From Actinomadura syzygii (GTDB lineage Bacteria; Actinomycetota; Actinomycetes; Streptosporangiales; Streptosporangiaceae): DNA of 64,000 nucleotides. Position 1 is the stretch's first letter. Each line of letters opens with the position of its first letter. The notes beneath the pieces are model-generated. The model was not told the DNA's origin, did no database searches, and worked only from the letters and a program-made list of their open reading frames with translations. Position numbers and translations under genes: made by a program. This document shows, piece after piece, positions 49,653 through 58,665 of this stretch. The stretch spans positions 496,001-560,000 of the forward strand of contig NZ_VSFF01000002.1 in NCBI RefSeq assembly GCF_008085905.1. The letters run 5' to 3'.

Positions 49653-51034
49653 CGCTGCCCGGGACGCCTTCCGCGGCGCCGGGCATCGACGCCGACCGGC
49701 TCTCCACGCTGCTGAACGCGGAGCGGATGAGGTGGATCGAGGCCCGTCCGCGCTCGGCGGCGCTGCGCGAGCGGGCCCGACGCTCCCAGCTCCACGGCAC
49801 GCCGCTGCACTGGATCGGCCAGTTCCCGCCGCCCGTGCCGCTGACCGTGGAACGCGCGGCGGGCGCCCGCCTGTACGACGTCGACGGGCACGAGTACGCC
49901 GACTTCGGGCTCGCCGCGACGGCCGCGCTGTGGGGCCACGACCACCCCGCGGTCGTCGCGGCGCTCCGGGACCAGCTCGACCGCGGCGCCGTCACCCTCT
50001 GGTCGCACGAGGACCACGTGGCGGTGACGGAGGAGCTGGGCCGCCGGTTCGGGCTGCCGTTCTGGCAGTTCACCGTGTCCGCGACGGACGCCAACCGGTT
50101 CGCCCTCCTGCTCGCCCGCGCCGTGACCGGACGGCGTCGGATCCTCGTGTTCAACCGCGCCTACCACGGGTCGCTGGAGCAGACCGCCGCCGTCCTGACG
50201 TCGGACGGGACGGTGCCCGCGCCCGGCGTCGAGCCCAACGGCGTGGACGTCCGCGAGTCGGCGAAGGTCGTGGAGTTCAACGATCTCGACGCGCTCGAAC
50301 GGGCCCTCGTGCCCGGCGACGTCGCGGCCGTGCTCGCCGAACCGGTGATGACGAACGGCGGCGCGGTGATCCGCCCGGAGCCGGGCTTCCACGCCGCGCT
50401 GCGGGAGCTGACCCGCCGCACCGGCACGCTGCTGGTCATCGACGAGACGCAGACGATCCCCGCCGGGCCCGGCGGCTGCACCCGCGAACTCGGCCTGGAA
50501 CCCGACCTGATCACGATGGGCAAGTGGGTCGCGGGCGGCGTCCCGGCCGGACTGTACGGGATGTCGGACGAGGTCGCCGCTGCCGCCGCCCGCTACACCG
50601 AGGCGGGCGACGGCGGCCTCGGCAGCACCGTGGCGGGCGGGCCGCTGGCCGTCCGCGCCATGCGGGCCGTGCTCACCGAGGTCATGACCGACGAGACCTA
50701 CGCCCACATGAACCGCCTGGCGGAGCGGTACGAACGCGACGTCGCGGCGGTGATCGACCGGCACCGGCTGCCCTGGCACGTCGGACGGCTCGGCGGGCGC
50801 GTGTCGTACGCGTTCACGCCCGTCCCGCCGCGCAACGCCGGGGAGCTCTACCCGCGCGTCGGCTCGTCCCTGCGCGACGCGCTGTGGCTGTATCTCGCCA
50901 ACCGGGGCGTCGTGCTCAACGCGATGAGCGGCGCGGCGCTGATGTCCCCGATGACGGACGAGGCCGACGTCGAACTGCACGGCGCGCTATTTGCTGAGGC
51001 GATCGCCGCGCTCGCCGTCCCAGGAGGAGCCTGA
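49649..51034 (+). CDS. Class III (glutamate-1-semialdehyde-type) aminotransferase
   Basis: 461 aa from the GTG at 49649. PLP-binding residues are visible: Asp in LLVIDETQTIPAGPGG (near residue 266) and the Schiff-base Lys in ITMGKWVAGGVPAG (near 292). VDGHEYADFGLAATAALWGH and VFNRAYHGSLEQT match the glutamate-1-semialdehyde branch, but the substrate pocket differs from HemL, and the context is a metabolic operon rather than tetrapyrrole synthesis. It probably acts on an amino or keto acid made or used by the neighbouring LLM and HMG-CoA-lyase-like enzymes. Two bp before the next start. Confidence 0.87.
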   Translation: MTLPGTPSAAPGIDADRLSTLLNAERMRWIEARPRSAALRERARRSQLHGTPLHWIGQFPPPVPLTVERAAGARLYDVDGHEYADFGLAATAALWGHDHPAVVAALRDQLDRGAVTLWSHEDHVAVTEELGRRFGLPFWQFTVSATDANRFALLLARAVTGRRRILVFNRAYHGSLEQTAAVLTSDGTVPAPGVEPNGVDVRESAKVVEFNDLDALERALVPGDVAAVLAEPVMTNGGAVIRPEPGFHAALRELTRRTGTLLVIDETQTIPAGPGGCTRELGLEPDLITMGKWVAGGVPAGLYGMSDEVAAAAARYTEAGDGGLGSTVAGGPLAVRAMRAVLTEVMTDETYAHMNRLAERYERDVAAVIDRHRLPWHVGRLGGRVSYAFTPVPPRNAGELYPRVGSSLRDALWLYLANRGVVLNAMSGAALMSPMTDEADVELHGALFAEAIAALAVPGGA

Positions 51035-51036
51035 CC

Positions 51037-52302
51037 GTGGACGACCGCATCGAACGGTTCCGCGCGGACATCGGGCGGGCGCGGACGCCCGGCGCCTACG
51101 TCCCGGGCCGCTGGTCGGTCGCTTCCGCGAACCGCGACGCCGCCGTGACCGGGGCGCTGCCCGAACACGTCCGGCTGCGCGACACGTCGATGCGCGCGAT
51201 CGAGTCCATGCCCGGCGTGGCGGGCGCGGGGGAGGCGAAGGCGGAGTTCCTGCGCTCGCTGGCCCGCTCGGGCGTGCCGGAGATCGTGACGGCGGGGCCC
51301 GGCGGCCGCGACCCGGACGCCGTCCGCGCCGAGCTGGCGCTGATCAAGGCGGAACGGCCGGACTGCGTGGTGTCCTGCCCGTTCGTGTCGACCGCCGAGG
51401 GCGCCGACCTCGCGCGGGACCTCGGATACGACGCCGTGCAGGTGGCCGTGCCCGGGTTCGGGCCCGCGTCCGGGATGTTCGGCGGGCCCGTCCCGGCGTC
51501 CCGGGACGAGGTCGTCGCGCGGGCCGCAGCCGTCGTCGGCCACGCGCGGGCGAGAGGGCTCCGGGTCGCCGCCGCGCTGACGCTGGTGTCCTACCTGACG
51601 GACGAGGACCTGGCCGGGACGGCGGCGGAGATGGCCCGCGCGGGCGCGGACGAGATCGTCCTGTTCGACGGGCCGGGCGCGGTCGGGCCCGAGGCGTTCG
51701 CCCGGCTGGTCGAGGCGACGGTGTCGGCCGCGCCCGGCGTCGAGGTCGGGATCCACCCGCACAACACGTTCGGGCTCGGCGTCGCGTGCGCCGTCGCGGC
51801 GGTGCGGGCGGGCGCGGTCGCCGTCGAGTCGTCGGTGAACGGCTACTGCGGCGGCCCCGGGAACGCCGACCTCGCCGCCACCGCCGCCGCGTTCGAGGCG
51901 CTGTACGGGGTCCGCACGGGCCTTCGGCTGGACGCGCTGACCGGGCTCGCCCGCGCCGGCGCCGAGCTGACCGGCCACCCGGCGGCCGCGAACCAGCCGA
52001 TCACCGGCCGGGACGCGTTCTCCTGGGGCGGCGGCGACTGGGTCGTCGCCGAGCGCGACGTGGACCCGCTGATCCACAACTCCGTCGAACCCGCCTTGTT
52101 CGGCAACGAGCGCCGGATTCCGCTGACCACGCAGAGCGGCCCGCTCGTAATGGCGGACATCCTGCGGCGGCTCGGCATCAGCGTCGACCCGGCATCGATC
52201 CCGGCCATCGTGGACGTGTGCCACGCGGAATTGACCCGGCTGGAACGTCCGCTCACCGATGAGGAGATCCGGGCTCTCGTTGATTCCGTCCTGGCGAGCT
52301 GA
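51037..52302 (+). CDS. HMG-CoA-lyase-like (HMGL-like) enzyme
   Basis: 421 aa. The DRE-TIM barrel is visible: LRDTSMR (residue about 45) stands at the place of RDGxQ, the catalytic loop is VGIHPHNTFGLGVA (about 236-249), and VESSVNGYCGGPGNADL is the motif shared with isopropylmalate and homocitrate synthases. The C-terminal part (DAFSWGGGDWVVAE ... LTRLERPLTDEEI) is unlike those synthases. It should make or break a C-C bond next to a carboxylate. It ends the operon, 10 bp from the convergent RidA gene. Confidence 0.83.
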   Translation: MDDRIERFRADIGRARTPGAYVPGRWSVASANRDAAVTGALPEHVRLRDTSMRAIESMPGVAGAGEAKAEFLRSLARSGVPEIVTAGPGGRDPDAVRAELALIKAERPDCVVSCPFVSTAEGADLARDLGYDAVQVAVPGFGPASGMFGGPVPASRDEVVARAAAVVGHARARGLRVAAALTLVSYLTDEDLAGTAAEMARAGADEIVLFDGPGAVGPEAFARLVEATVSAAPGVEVGIHPHNTFGLGVACAVAAVRAGAVAVESSVNGYCGGPGNADLAATAAAFEALYGVRTGLRLDALTGLARAGAELTGHPAAANQPITGRDAFSWGGGDWVVAERDVDPLIHNSVEPALFGNERRIPLTTQSGPLVMADILRRLGISVDPASIPAIVDVCHAELTRLERPLTDEEIRALVDSVLAS

Positions 52303-52312
52303 GGCCGCGAAT

Positions 52313-52702
52313 TCAGACGACGGCGACGGCGTCGATCTCCACCAGGAATCCGGGGCCGAGACCGGCGACGACGTGGACGGTGATGGCCGGCGGCGCGTCG
52401 GCCGGGTCCCACGCCTGCTGGAACGCGGCGAGACCCTCGTTGAAGGCGTGGCCGTCCACGACGGCGATCCTCCAGTGGACGATGTTCGCCAGGGTCGCTC
52501 CCTCGCTTTCGAGAATGGTCGCGAGGTTGCGGAGCGCCTGGGCGGTCTGCTCGCTGACCGTGGGGCCGACGACCTTCCCTTCGGCGTTCACGCCGTTCTG
52601 CCCGCCGATGTATATCGTCTTCGCCGGATGCTCGACCACCACGGCCTGGCTGAACGCCGGATTGTGGGAGAGCCCTTCGGGATTGATATGACGAACGCTC
52701 AT
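52313..52702 (-). CDS. RidA-family protein without the catalytic Arg
   Basis: 129 aa, with an ATG at 52702 preceded by AAGGAG. The Rid fold is clear: SHNPAFSQAVVVEHPAKTIY, QTAQALRNLATILESEGATL and the last strand FLVEIDAVAVV. In imine-deaminating RidA proteins an Arg precedes the loop before this strand (ARLP); here the place reads VAGLGPG, so the Arg is missing and classic enamine/imine hydrolysis is unlikely. It lies 13 bp downstream of the VOC gene, probably one operon. Confidence 0.88.
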   Translation of the reverse strand: MSVRHINPEGLSHNPAFSQAVVVEHPAKTIYIGGQNGVNAEGKVVGPTVSEQTAQALRNLATILESEGATLANIVHWRIAVVDGHAFNEGLAAFQQAWDPADAPPAITVHVVAGLGPGFLVEIDAVAVV

Positions 52703-52715
52703 TTCTTTTGCTCCT

Positions 52716-53141
52716 TTATAGGGTGACCGAGCCGTCGTCGTGGACGGTCCAAACCGGGTTGTGGGCGATCTCCCAGGGATGGCCGTCCGGATCGACGAAC
52801 ACGCCGGAGTAGCCGCCCCAGAACATCGCTTGCGCCGGACGGGTGATGGCCGCCCCTGCCGCCTCCGCCGCCGCGAGGACCTCGTCCACCTCCCGCGGCG
52901 AGCCGAGGTTGTGGCCCAGCGTCGCGCCGCCCCATCCGCCGCCGTCGACCACACCGCCGTCGGCGGCGAGCTTCGCGCGGTCCCACAGCGAGACGATCAC
53001 CCCTCCGGCCTGGAAGAAGGCGATCTGGTCGGACTCGTCGTCCACGGCGGCGTCCACCCGCCAACCGAGCGCCTCGTAGAAGGCGGTCGCGCGGCGGACG
53101 TCCGCCACGCCGAGGGTGATCACGCTCAGCCGCTGTCTCAT
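52716..53141 (-). CDS. VOC-superfamily (glyoxalase/bleomycin-resistance-like) protein
   Basis: 141 aa. Two beta-alpha-beta-beta-beta units are visible: LSVITLGVADVRRATAFYEA, LGWRVDA and FFQAGGVIVSLWDR, then ATLGHNLGSPREVDEVLAAA and the final GVFVDPDGHPWEIAHNP. The metal ligand pattern is incomplete; the family includes lyases, dioxygenases and resistance proteins. AGGAG precedes the ATG at 53141. It is the first gene of a pair with the RidA-like protein. Confidence 0.87.
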   Translation of the reverse strand: MRQRLSVITLGVADVRRATAFYEALGWRVDAAVDDESDQIAFFQAGGVIVSLWDRAKLAADGGVVDGGGWGGATLGHNLGSPREVDEVLAAAEAAGAAITRPAQAMFWGGYSGVFVDPDGHPWEIAHNPVWTVHDDGSVTL

Positions 53142-53240
53142 CGGTGCTCTCCTGGGTGGGGTTCGTGGCGTGCCCGTGCGCGTGCGTATGACCGTGCGTA
53201 TGACCGTGCGCGTTGCCCGGCCGATCATGCCGGGGCGCGA

Positions 53241-56200
53241 TTACCGAATGCTTATCTCCGCGCCGTCCTGCCCCTCGGCCAGGGCTTTCATCTCGGCCGG
53301 GCCTAGCGTGCGGCCCCGCGCGGACGCCTTGTCGAACGCCTCGCCGCCGAGCGCGGCCCGGACGGCCGCCGCCGTCCCGTCGATCTCGCTCCGGTCGGAC
53401 GGGGCGACGAGCGTGTCCGTCGATTCGCGGGCGCTCGCGGCGGCGCCGAGCAGGAGCGCCGCGTCGTCCGGACGTCCCGCCGCGACCGCGACGGCGGCCA
53501 GCCCGTCCAGCGCGGCGGCCGTGTCGCGGACGGCGCCGAGCCGCGCCGCCGCGGCGAACGCCTCGCGGAGCCGCCGCCCGGCCGCCGCCGCGTCGCCCCG
53601 GCTCAGCGCGACCCGGCCCAGCTCGATCAGCGCGCCGGGCAGGTAGAGGGGGAGGCCGGGGCCGTCGTCCCGCCGGTCCGCGGTGGCGATGATGGTCCGC
53701 AACTCGCGTTCGGCGGTGTCGAGATCGCCCTGGCGGCGGGCCGCGAACGCCACGCCGAGCCGCGCGAACACCACGGTCAGCGGCGCGTCCTGCCGGACGG
53801 CGAGCCGCAGGCCCCGGCCGCTGAGGTCGAGCGCCGCCGCGAGGTCGCCGCGCTGCATGGCGTTCCAGCCGAGCCAGGCGAGCTGGCCCGCCGCCTCCGT
53901 CCACAGGCCGAGTTCCTCGGCGATCGCGAGCGACTCGCGGTGGATCGCGGCGGCCCGGTCGTGGTCGCCGCGCAGCGCGGCCGACGCGGCGAGCCATTCC
54001 GTCGCCTGGAGCAGGCCCCACCGGTCGCCGAGGCGGCGGAACAGGTCGGCGGCGCGTTCGCCCGCCTCGTCCAGGGCCGGGAAGTCCCCGACGATGTGGG
54101 CGTGCTTGGCGCGGAGGGCGAGCGCGGCGGCCTGCGTCCAGGCGTCTCCGGCCGTCTCGGCGGCGGCGAGGACGCGGTCGATCCGCTCTCCGACCGCGGC
54201 GACGTCACCGAGGTCGATCTCCGCGTAGGCGAGCAGCCATTCGGCCCGGCCGCGACGCACCGGATCGGCATCGTCCGCGGCGTCGAGCGCGCTGATGACG
54301 GCGGCGTGCCGCTCGCACCATCCGCCGACGTCGCCGAGGAGGAAGGAGGCGGCCGTCCGCCAGGCCAGGGCCGTCGCGCGGGCGGACGGCGGGACGTCCC
54401 CCGGCAGGCCCAGCGCCGCCTGCGCCGACCGGTCCAGCTCGGCCAGGCGTCCACGCAGGAACCAGTGCCTGGCCAGCGCGTTGACCATCCGGAGGGCCGT
54501 CGCCGCCGCGCCTTCTTGGATGGAGCCGTCGAGCGCGGCCCGCAGGTTGGCGCCGTCCGCGTCGAGCCGGGTCAGCCAGTCGCGCTGCCCGTGCCCGTAG
54601 AGGTGGTCCTCGGCCCGTTCGGCGAGATCGGCGTAGTACTCGCGGTGGCGGCGGCGGACCGCGTCCAGCTCACCGGCGTCCGCCATGCGCGCGACGCAGA
54701 ACGCCGCCACGGACTCCAGCAGCCGGAAGCGGGGCCCGTCCGGTCCGTGGTCGGCGACGACGAGTGACCGGTCCACCAGCCGGGACAGGACGTCGAGCAC
54801 GTCGTCGTCCGTCGCGCAGACCGCGGCGGCGGCCTCGGAGGTGCAGCCGTCGGCGTGGGCCGCGAGGCGGCGCAGCACGAGCCGCTCGGGTTCGGTGAGC
54901 AGCCGCCAGCTCCAGTCGATCACGGCGAGGAGGGTCCGCTGCCGGGGCGGCGCGTCCCGGTAGCCGTGGCCGAGTGTGCGGAACCGGTCGTCCAGGCCCG
55001 CGACGAGACCGCCCACGCCGAGGGCCCGGACGCGGGTCGCGGCCAGCTCCAGCGCCAGCGGCAGCCCGTCGAGCCGCCTGCACAGCTCCGCGACCGCGTC
55101 CGCGTTCTCCTCGGACAGCGCGAAACCGCGCATCGCCGCCGACGCCCGCGCCGCGAACAGCCGCACCGCGCCGTACCGCTCCAGCCCGGCCGCACCCGCC
55201 CCGGCCTCGGCTCCTGGTTCGGGGACGTCGAGCGGCGGCACCGACCACACGACCTCGCCCGCCAGCCCGAGCGGCTCCCGCCCCGTCGCGAGGACGCTCA
55301 GCCCCGGCACGGCGGCCAGCAGCCCGCTGACCAGCTCGGCGACCGGTTCGACCACGTGCTCGCAGTTGTCCAGGACGAGCAGCAGCCGCCGGACGCGCAG
55401 CGCCCGCGCGAGCCGCTCCGCGGCCGATGCTGCGTCGCCGGGCGCGGCGGCGTCCCGGATCCCGAGCACCGCCATGATCGTGTCGGCCAGGCAGTCGGCC
55501 GCGTCCGGGTCGTCCGCCCGGTCGAACGAGGCCAGCTCGACAAGCCACACGCCGTCCGCGAACGCGCCGGTCCGGCCCGCGGCAGCGGCCTCCGCCAGCC
55601 GCGTCTTGCCGACCCCGCCGACGCCGGTCAGCGTGACGAGCCGTCCGGCCTCGACCAGGGCGCCGACCTCGGCGACGGCCTCGTCCCGGCCGATCAGCGG
55701 GGTGAGCGCCGCCGGGAGGTTCGTCGTCGGCGGCGCCACCGCGACGGACGGCGGCGGCGGGTCGAGTGCGGCGTCCTGCCGGAGGATCGCCGCGCGCAGG
55801 GCCGTGAGCTCCGCGCCCGGGTCAAGGCCCAGCTCGTCGGCGAGCCGCGCGCGGGTCGCGTCGAACCCGGCCAGCGCGTCCGCCTGCCGTCCGGACCGGT
55901 AGAGCGCCAGCATGTGCAGCGCGCGGGCGCGCTCGCGCAGCGGGTGCCCGGCGAGCAGGGCGTCCAGCTCGGCCACCGCCGCGGCGTGCTCGCCCAGCGC
56001 GAGCCGCGCCTCCGCGAGATCCTCCACGGCGGTGAGCCGCTGCTCGGTCAGCTTCGCGATCACCGGTCCGGCGAAGGGCTCGTCGGCGACGTCGGCGTAG
56101 GCCGGGCCCCGCCACAGGGCCAGCGCGCCGGACAGCAGGGCCGCCTTCGGCTCCGGTCCGGCGGCCCGCCCCGCTTCGGCGACGAGCCGCGCGAACTCGC

Positions 56201-56504
56201 GGGCGTCGACGGCGGCGGCGTCCAGGCGGTAGCCGGGCGGCGGCGACCGGACGAGCGCCCGGCCGCCCGGCTCCGCGTCCGCCAGCGCACGGCGGAGCTG
56301 GGACACCTTCACCGCCAGCGCGGCGGCGGGCCCGGCGGGCGGCGCGTCGCCCCACAGCCAGTCGATCAGCCGGTCGCCGGACACCGGATCGCCCTCGTGG
56401 ACGAGCAGCGCCGCCAGCAGCGCGCGGACCTTGACGCCCGGGACCCTGACGGTCCGGCCGTCGTCCGTCCACACGGAGACCGTCCCGAGCACCCCGAAAC
56501 GCAT
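53241..56504 (-). CDS. AfsR-like SARP regulator (BTAD, ATPase, TPR)
   Basis: 1087 aa from the ATG at 56504. The N-terminal OmpR-type DNA-binding domain starts MRFGVLGTVSVWTDDG, with VKVSQLRRAL (residues about 1-90). The BTAD region follows (about 95-245, ELDALLAGHPLRERARALHM). The STAND ATPase has Walker A LTGVGGVGKTRLAE (about 292-305), LLLVLDNCEHV and LPLALELAATRVR. TPR-like helices fill the rest. There is no clear ribosome site; TATAGT lies 5 bp before the ATG, so the mRNA may be leaderless. SARPs activate secondary metabolism or secreted hydrolases. It is divergent from the SGNH hydrolase gene. Confidence 0.9.
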   Translation of the reverse strand: MRFGVLGTVSVWTDDGRTVRVPGVKVRALLAALLVHEGDPVSGDRLIDWLWGDAPPAGPAAALAVKVSQLRRALADAEPGGRALVRSPPPGYRLDAAAVDAREFARLVAEAGRAAGPEPKAALLSGALALWRGPAYADVADEPFAGPVIAKLTEQRLTAVEDLAEARLALGEHAAAVAELDALLAGHPLRERARALHMLALYRSGRQADALAGFDATRARLADELGLDPGAELTALRAAILRQDAALDPPPPSVAVAPPTTNLPAALTPLIGRDEAVAEVGALVEAGRLVTLTGVGGVGKTRLAEAAAAGRTGAFADGVWLVELASFDRADDPDAADCLADTIMAVLGIRDAAAPGDAASAAERLARALRVRRLLLVLDNCEHVVEPVAELVSGLLAAVPGLSVLATGREPLGLAGEVVWSVPPLDVPEPGAEAGAGAAGLERYGAVRLFAARASAAMRGFALSEENADAVAELCRRLDGLPLALELAATRVRALGVGGLVAGLDDRFRTLGHGYRDAPPRQRTLLAVIDWSWRLLTEPERLVLRRLAAHADGCTSEAAAAVCATDDDVLDVLSRLVDRSLVVADHGPDGPRFRLLESVAAFCVARMADAGELDAVRRRHREYYADLAERAEDHLYGHGQRDWLTRLDADGANLRAALDGSIQEGAAATALRMVNALARHWFLRGRLAELDRSAQAALGLPGDVPPSARATALAWRTAASFLLGDVGGWCERHAAVISALDAADDADPVRRGRAEWLLAYAEIDLGDVAAVGERIDRVLAAAETAGDAWTQAAALALRAKHAHIVGDFPALDEAGERAADLFRRLGDRWGLLQATEWLAASAALRGDHDRAAAIHRESLAIAEELGLWTEAAGQLAWLGWNAMQRGDLAAALDLSGRGLRLAVRQDAPLTVVFARLGVAFAARRQGDLDTAERELRTIIATADRRDDGPGLPLYLPGALIELGRVALSRGDAAAAGRRLREAFAAAARLGAVRDTAAALDGLAAVAVAAGRPDDAALLLGAAASARESTDTLVAPSDRSEIDGTAAAVRAALGGEAFDKASARGRTLGPAEMKALAEGQDGAEISIR

Positions 56505-56509
56505 GGCGG

Positions 56510-56516
56510 CACTATA
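56510..56516 (-). promoter_or_regulatory. -10-like TATAGT close to the SARP start
   Basis: On the minus strand TATAGT is followed by GCCGC and the ATG, a spacing seen in leaderless actinobacterial transcripts. No clear -35 is seen. Confidence 0.3.
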
Positions 56517-56610
56517 GGACCGGGGGTGGACGGCGGGACGGGCGTAAACAAAATGTAAGGGGGGCACTGGAGAGTCTTCGGGGTCAGCCCGACCGCCCGG
56601 AAGGTTCTCC

Positions 56611-57879
56611 ATGATCCGTCGCCCGCACCGCCGCCTGCTCGCCGTCGCCCTGGTCGGCGCGCTCGCCGTCCCGCCCGGAGTCGCCTCGGCGTCAGAGCGT
56701 CCGCCCGGCGCCTGGTACGGGGCGTGGAGCGCCGCGCCGCACCATCCCGTGCCGGGCAACGAGTGGGACGGGCCGAACTGGTCGCTCGACGGGTTCGCCG
56801 CGCAGTCCGTCCGGCAGGTGGTCCGGATCAGCGCGGGCGGCTCGCGCGTTCGGATCCGCCTGTCCAACGCCTACGGGACGTCCCCGCTCCGCGTGACCGG
56901 CGCGACCGTCGCCAAGAGCGGCGGCGGCGCGGCGCTCCGTCCCGGCACCCTGCGGACGCTGCGCTTCGGCCACCGCGCGGCGACCGTCGTCCCGGCGGGC
57001 GGCTCCACCACCTCCGACCCGGCCGCGCTGCCCGTCGCACCCCTGGAATCCCTAACGGTGACGCTCTACTTCGCCGGGCCAACGGGCCCCGCGACCTTCC
57101 ACGAGGGCGGCCTGACCACCACCTACCGCGCCGCCGGGAACCGCCTGTCCGACCCTGGGCCGGGCGCGTTCGCGGGCGAGACCAGCCACTCGCGGTACTT
57201 CCTGACCGGCGTCGACGTCACCGGAACCGCACCGCCCCTTCGCGGGACCGTGGTCGCGTTCGGCGACTCCATCACCGACGGCCACGGCTCAACCCCCGAC
57301 ACGGACCGCCGCTACCCGGACCGCCTCGCCGAACGCCTCACCTCCTCCGGCCGACGCCTGACCGTCGTCAACGCCGGGATCAACGGCAACAAACTCCTGG
57401 CCGACTCGCCCTGCTACGGCGAGAAGGGCCTCGGCCGCTTCCGCCGCGACGTCCTCGACCGGCCCGGCGTGCGGACCGTGATCGTCCTCGAAGGGCTCAA
57501 CGACATCGGCGGCGGCGGGTTTCCGGACTTCGGCTGCGGCGCCTCGCCGAAGGTGACGGCGCGGCAGGTCATCGCCGCGCACCAGACGCTGATCCGCGCC
57601 GCGCACGCCCGCGGCGTCCGGATCGTCGGCGCCACGATCACGCCGATGAAGGGCGCCGAGGGCTACGACACACCGGCCAACGAGCGGATCCGCGACGCGG
57701 TGAACCACTGGATCCGCACCAGCGGCGCCTACGACGCCGTGGCCGACTTCGACCGCGCGCTGGCCGACCCGCACGTCCCGGACGCGCTCCGTCCGGCCTT
57801 CGACTTCGGCGACCACCTCCACCCGAACGACGCGGGCGCCGCCGCCCTGGCCGCCACCATCGACCTGACGACACTCTGA
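56611..57879 (+). CDS. Secreted SGNH/GDSL hydrolase
   Basis: 422 aa with a Sec signal peptide (RRLLAVALVGALAVPPGVASA). A beta-rich N-terminal domain (about residues 30-205, AWSAAPHHPVPGNEW) precedes the SGNH domain. Block I reads FGDSITDGHG (Ser near 219), block II has AGINGNK, block III has EGLNDIGG (Asn), and block V has DHLHPND with the catalytic Asp and His. It is an exported esterase or lipase of the actinobacterial lysophospholipase-like type. It is divergent from the SARP gene by 106 bp and precedes a DUF1801 gene by 11 bp. Confidence 0.9.
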   Translation: MIRRPHRRLLAVALVGALAVPPGVASASERPPGAWYGAWSAAPHHPVPGNEWDGPNWSLDGFAAQSVRQVVRISAGGSRVRIRLSNAYGTSPLRVTGATVAKSGGGAALRPGTLRTLRFGHRAATVVPAGGSTTSDPAALPVAPLESLTVTLYFAGPTGPATFHEGGLTTTYRAAGNRLSDPGPGAFAGETSHSRYFLTGVDVTGTAPPLRGTVVAFGDSITDGHGSTPDTDRRYPDRLAERLTSSGRRLTVVNAGINGNKLLADSPCYGEKGLGRFRRDVLDRPGVRTVIVLEGLNDIGGGGFPDFGCGASPKVTARQVIAAHQTLIRAAHARGVRIVGATITPMKGAEGYDTPANERIRDAVNHWIRTSGAYDAVADFDRALADPHVPDALRPAFDFGDHLHPNDAGAAALAATIDLTTL

Positions 57880-57890
57880 GGGGGACACCC

Positions 57891-58235
57891 ATGAACGAGA
57901 TCGACGAATACATGCAGAAACACCTCCCGCCCCACCACCAGGAGATCGTGACGATCGTCCGAACCTTGATGCGAGAGGAGGCCCCCGAAGCCCAGGAGAC
58001 CATCAGCCGCGGCTCCCCGGCTTGGAAGGCCGCCAAACTCCTGGCCATCATCAGCCGCAGCAAGACCCACATCACCCTCGCCTTCACCCGAGGCGCCGAA
58101 TTCACCGACCCACACGGCCTCCTGGAAGGCAAGGGCAAAACAACCAGACACGTCCGCCTAAAAGACCCCACTAAAATAGACAAAGAAGCCCTACGCGCCT
58201 ACATTCACCAGGCCCTAACCTTGGACCACGAGTAA
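57891..58235 (+). CDS. DUF1801 (YdhG-like) protein
   Basis: 114 aa from the ATG at 57891, behind GAGGGGG. Family features are MNEIDEYMQKHLPPHHQEIV, ETISRGSPAWKAAK and ITLAFTRGAEFTDPHGLLEG, ending KIDKEALRAYIHQAL. It is a small soluble alpha+beta protein of unknown role. The last 100 bp are A-rich on the coding strand, unlike the genes to the left. Confidence 0.8.
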   Translation: MNEIDEYMQKHLPPHHQEIVTIVRTLMREEAPEAQETISRGSPAWKAAKLLAIISRSKTHITLAFTRGAEFTDPHGLLEGKGKTTRHVRLKDPTKIDKEALRAYIHQALTLDHE

Positions 58236-58239
58236 ACCA

Positions 58240-58665
58240 TTGTCTGGCAGCCGAGAGTTGCGGGAGTTGCTGCAGTCGCTTCAATCCGCGGATCAGGAGT
58301 CGGCCGAGGAGGCGCTGTTCCACCTTCGGATGAAAATCTGCCACCAGGGTGTGGCGGTAAGCAGGGAGACCGCCATCGCCCTGCCGACGCTGCTCGATAT
58401 CGTCGAGGCCAGGAAGACTACCCTCCGGATAGAAGTGCTCCGTCTGGTGGCTGACATATCTCGTTCTTCGCACGCCTGGCGAAGATCGGCGAAAAACGCT
58501 CAGCCGCAGTATGCGGGAAACTACACCGACAAGATCGAATGGGAAACTGCGGTAGACCGCGCATTCGAGGATGCGTTGCCTTGCCTTGGACGCCTTGAGT
58601 CGGACGCCGATCCCGAGATCGCCGCCCTTGCGCATGGCCTGGCTGAGCGTCATTGGGAAGCTTGA
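58240..58665 (+). CDS. HEAT-like small protein (possible immunity-type)
   Basis: 141 aa, with a TTG start at 58240 four bases after the DUF1801 stop; no ribosome site is visible. The sequence is all-helical with a HEAT-repeat look: ESAEEALFHLRMKICHQGVA, TAIALPTLLDIVE, RIEVLRLVADISRSS and PEIAALAHGLAERHW. Its G+C is nearer 60% and codon use is more relaxed than its neighbours, so it was probably acquired. HEAT-like proteins of this size are often immunity proteins of polymorphic toxins, but no toxin is adjacent. Confidence 0.6.
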   Translation: MSGSRELRELLQSLQSADQESAEEALFHLRMKICHQGVAVSRETAIALPTLLDIVEARKTTLRIEVLRLVADISRSSHAWRRSAKNAQPQYAGNYTDKIEWETAVDRAFEDALPCLGRLESDADPEIAALAHGLAERHWEA

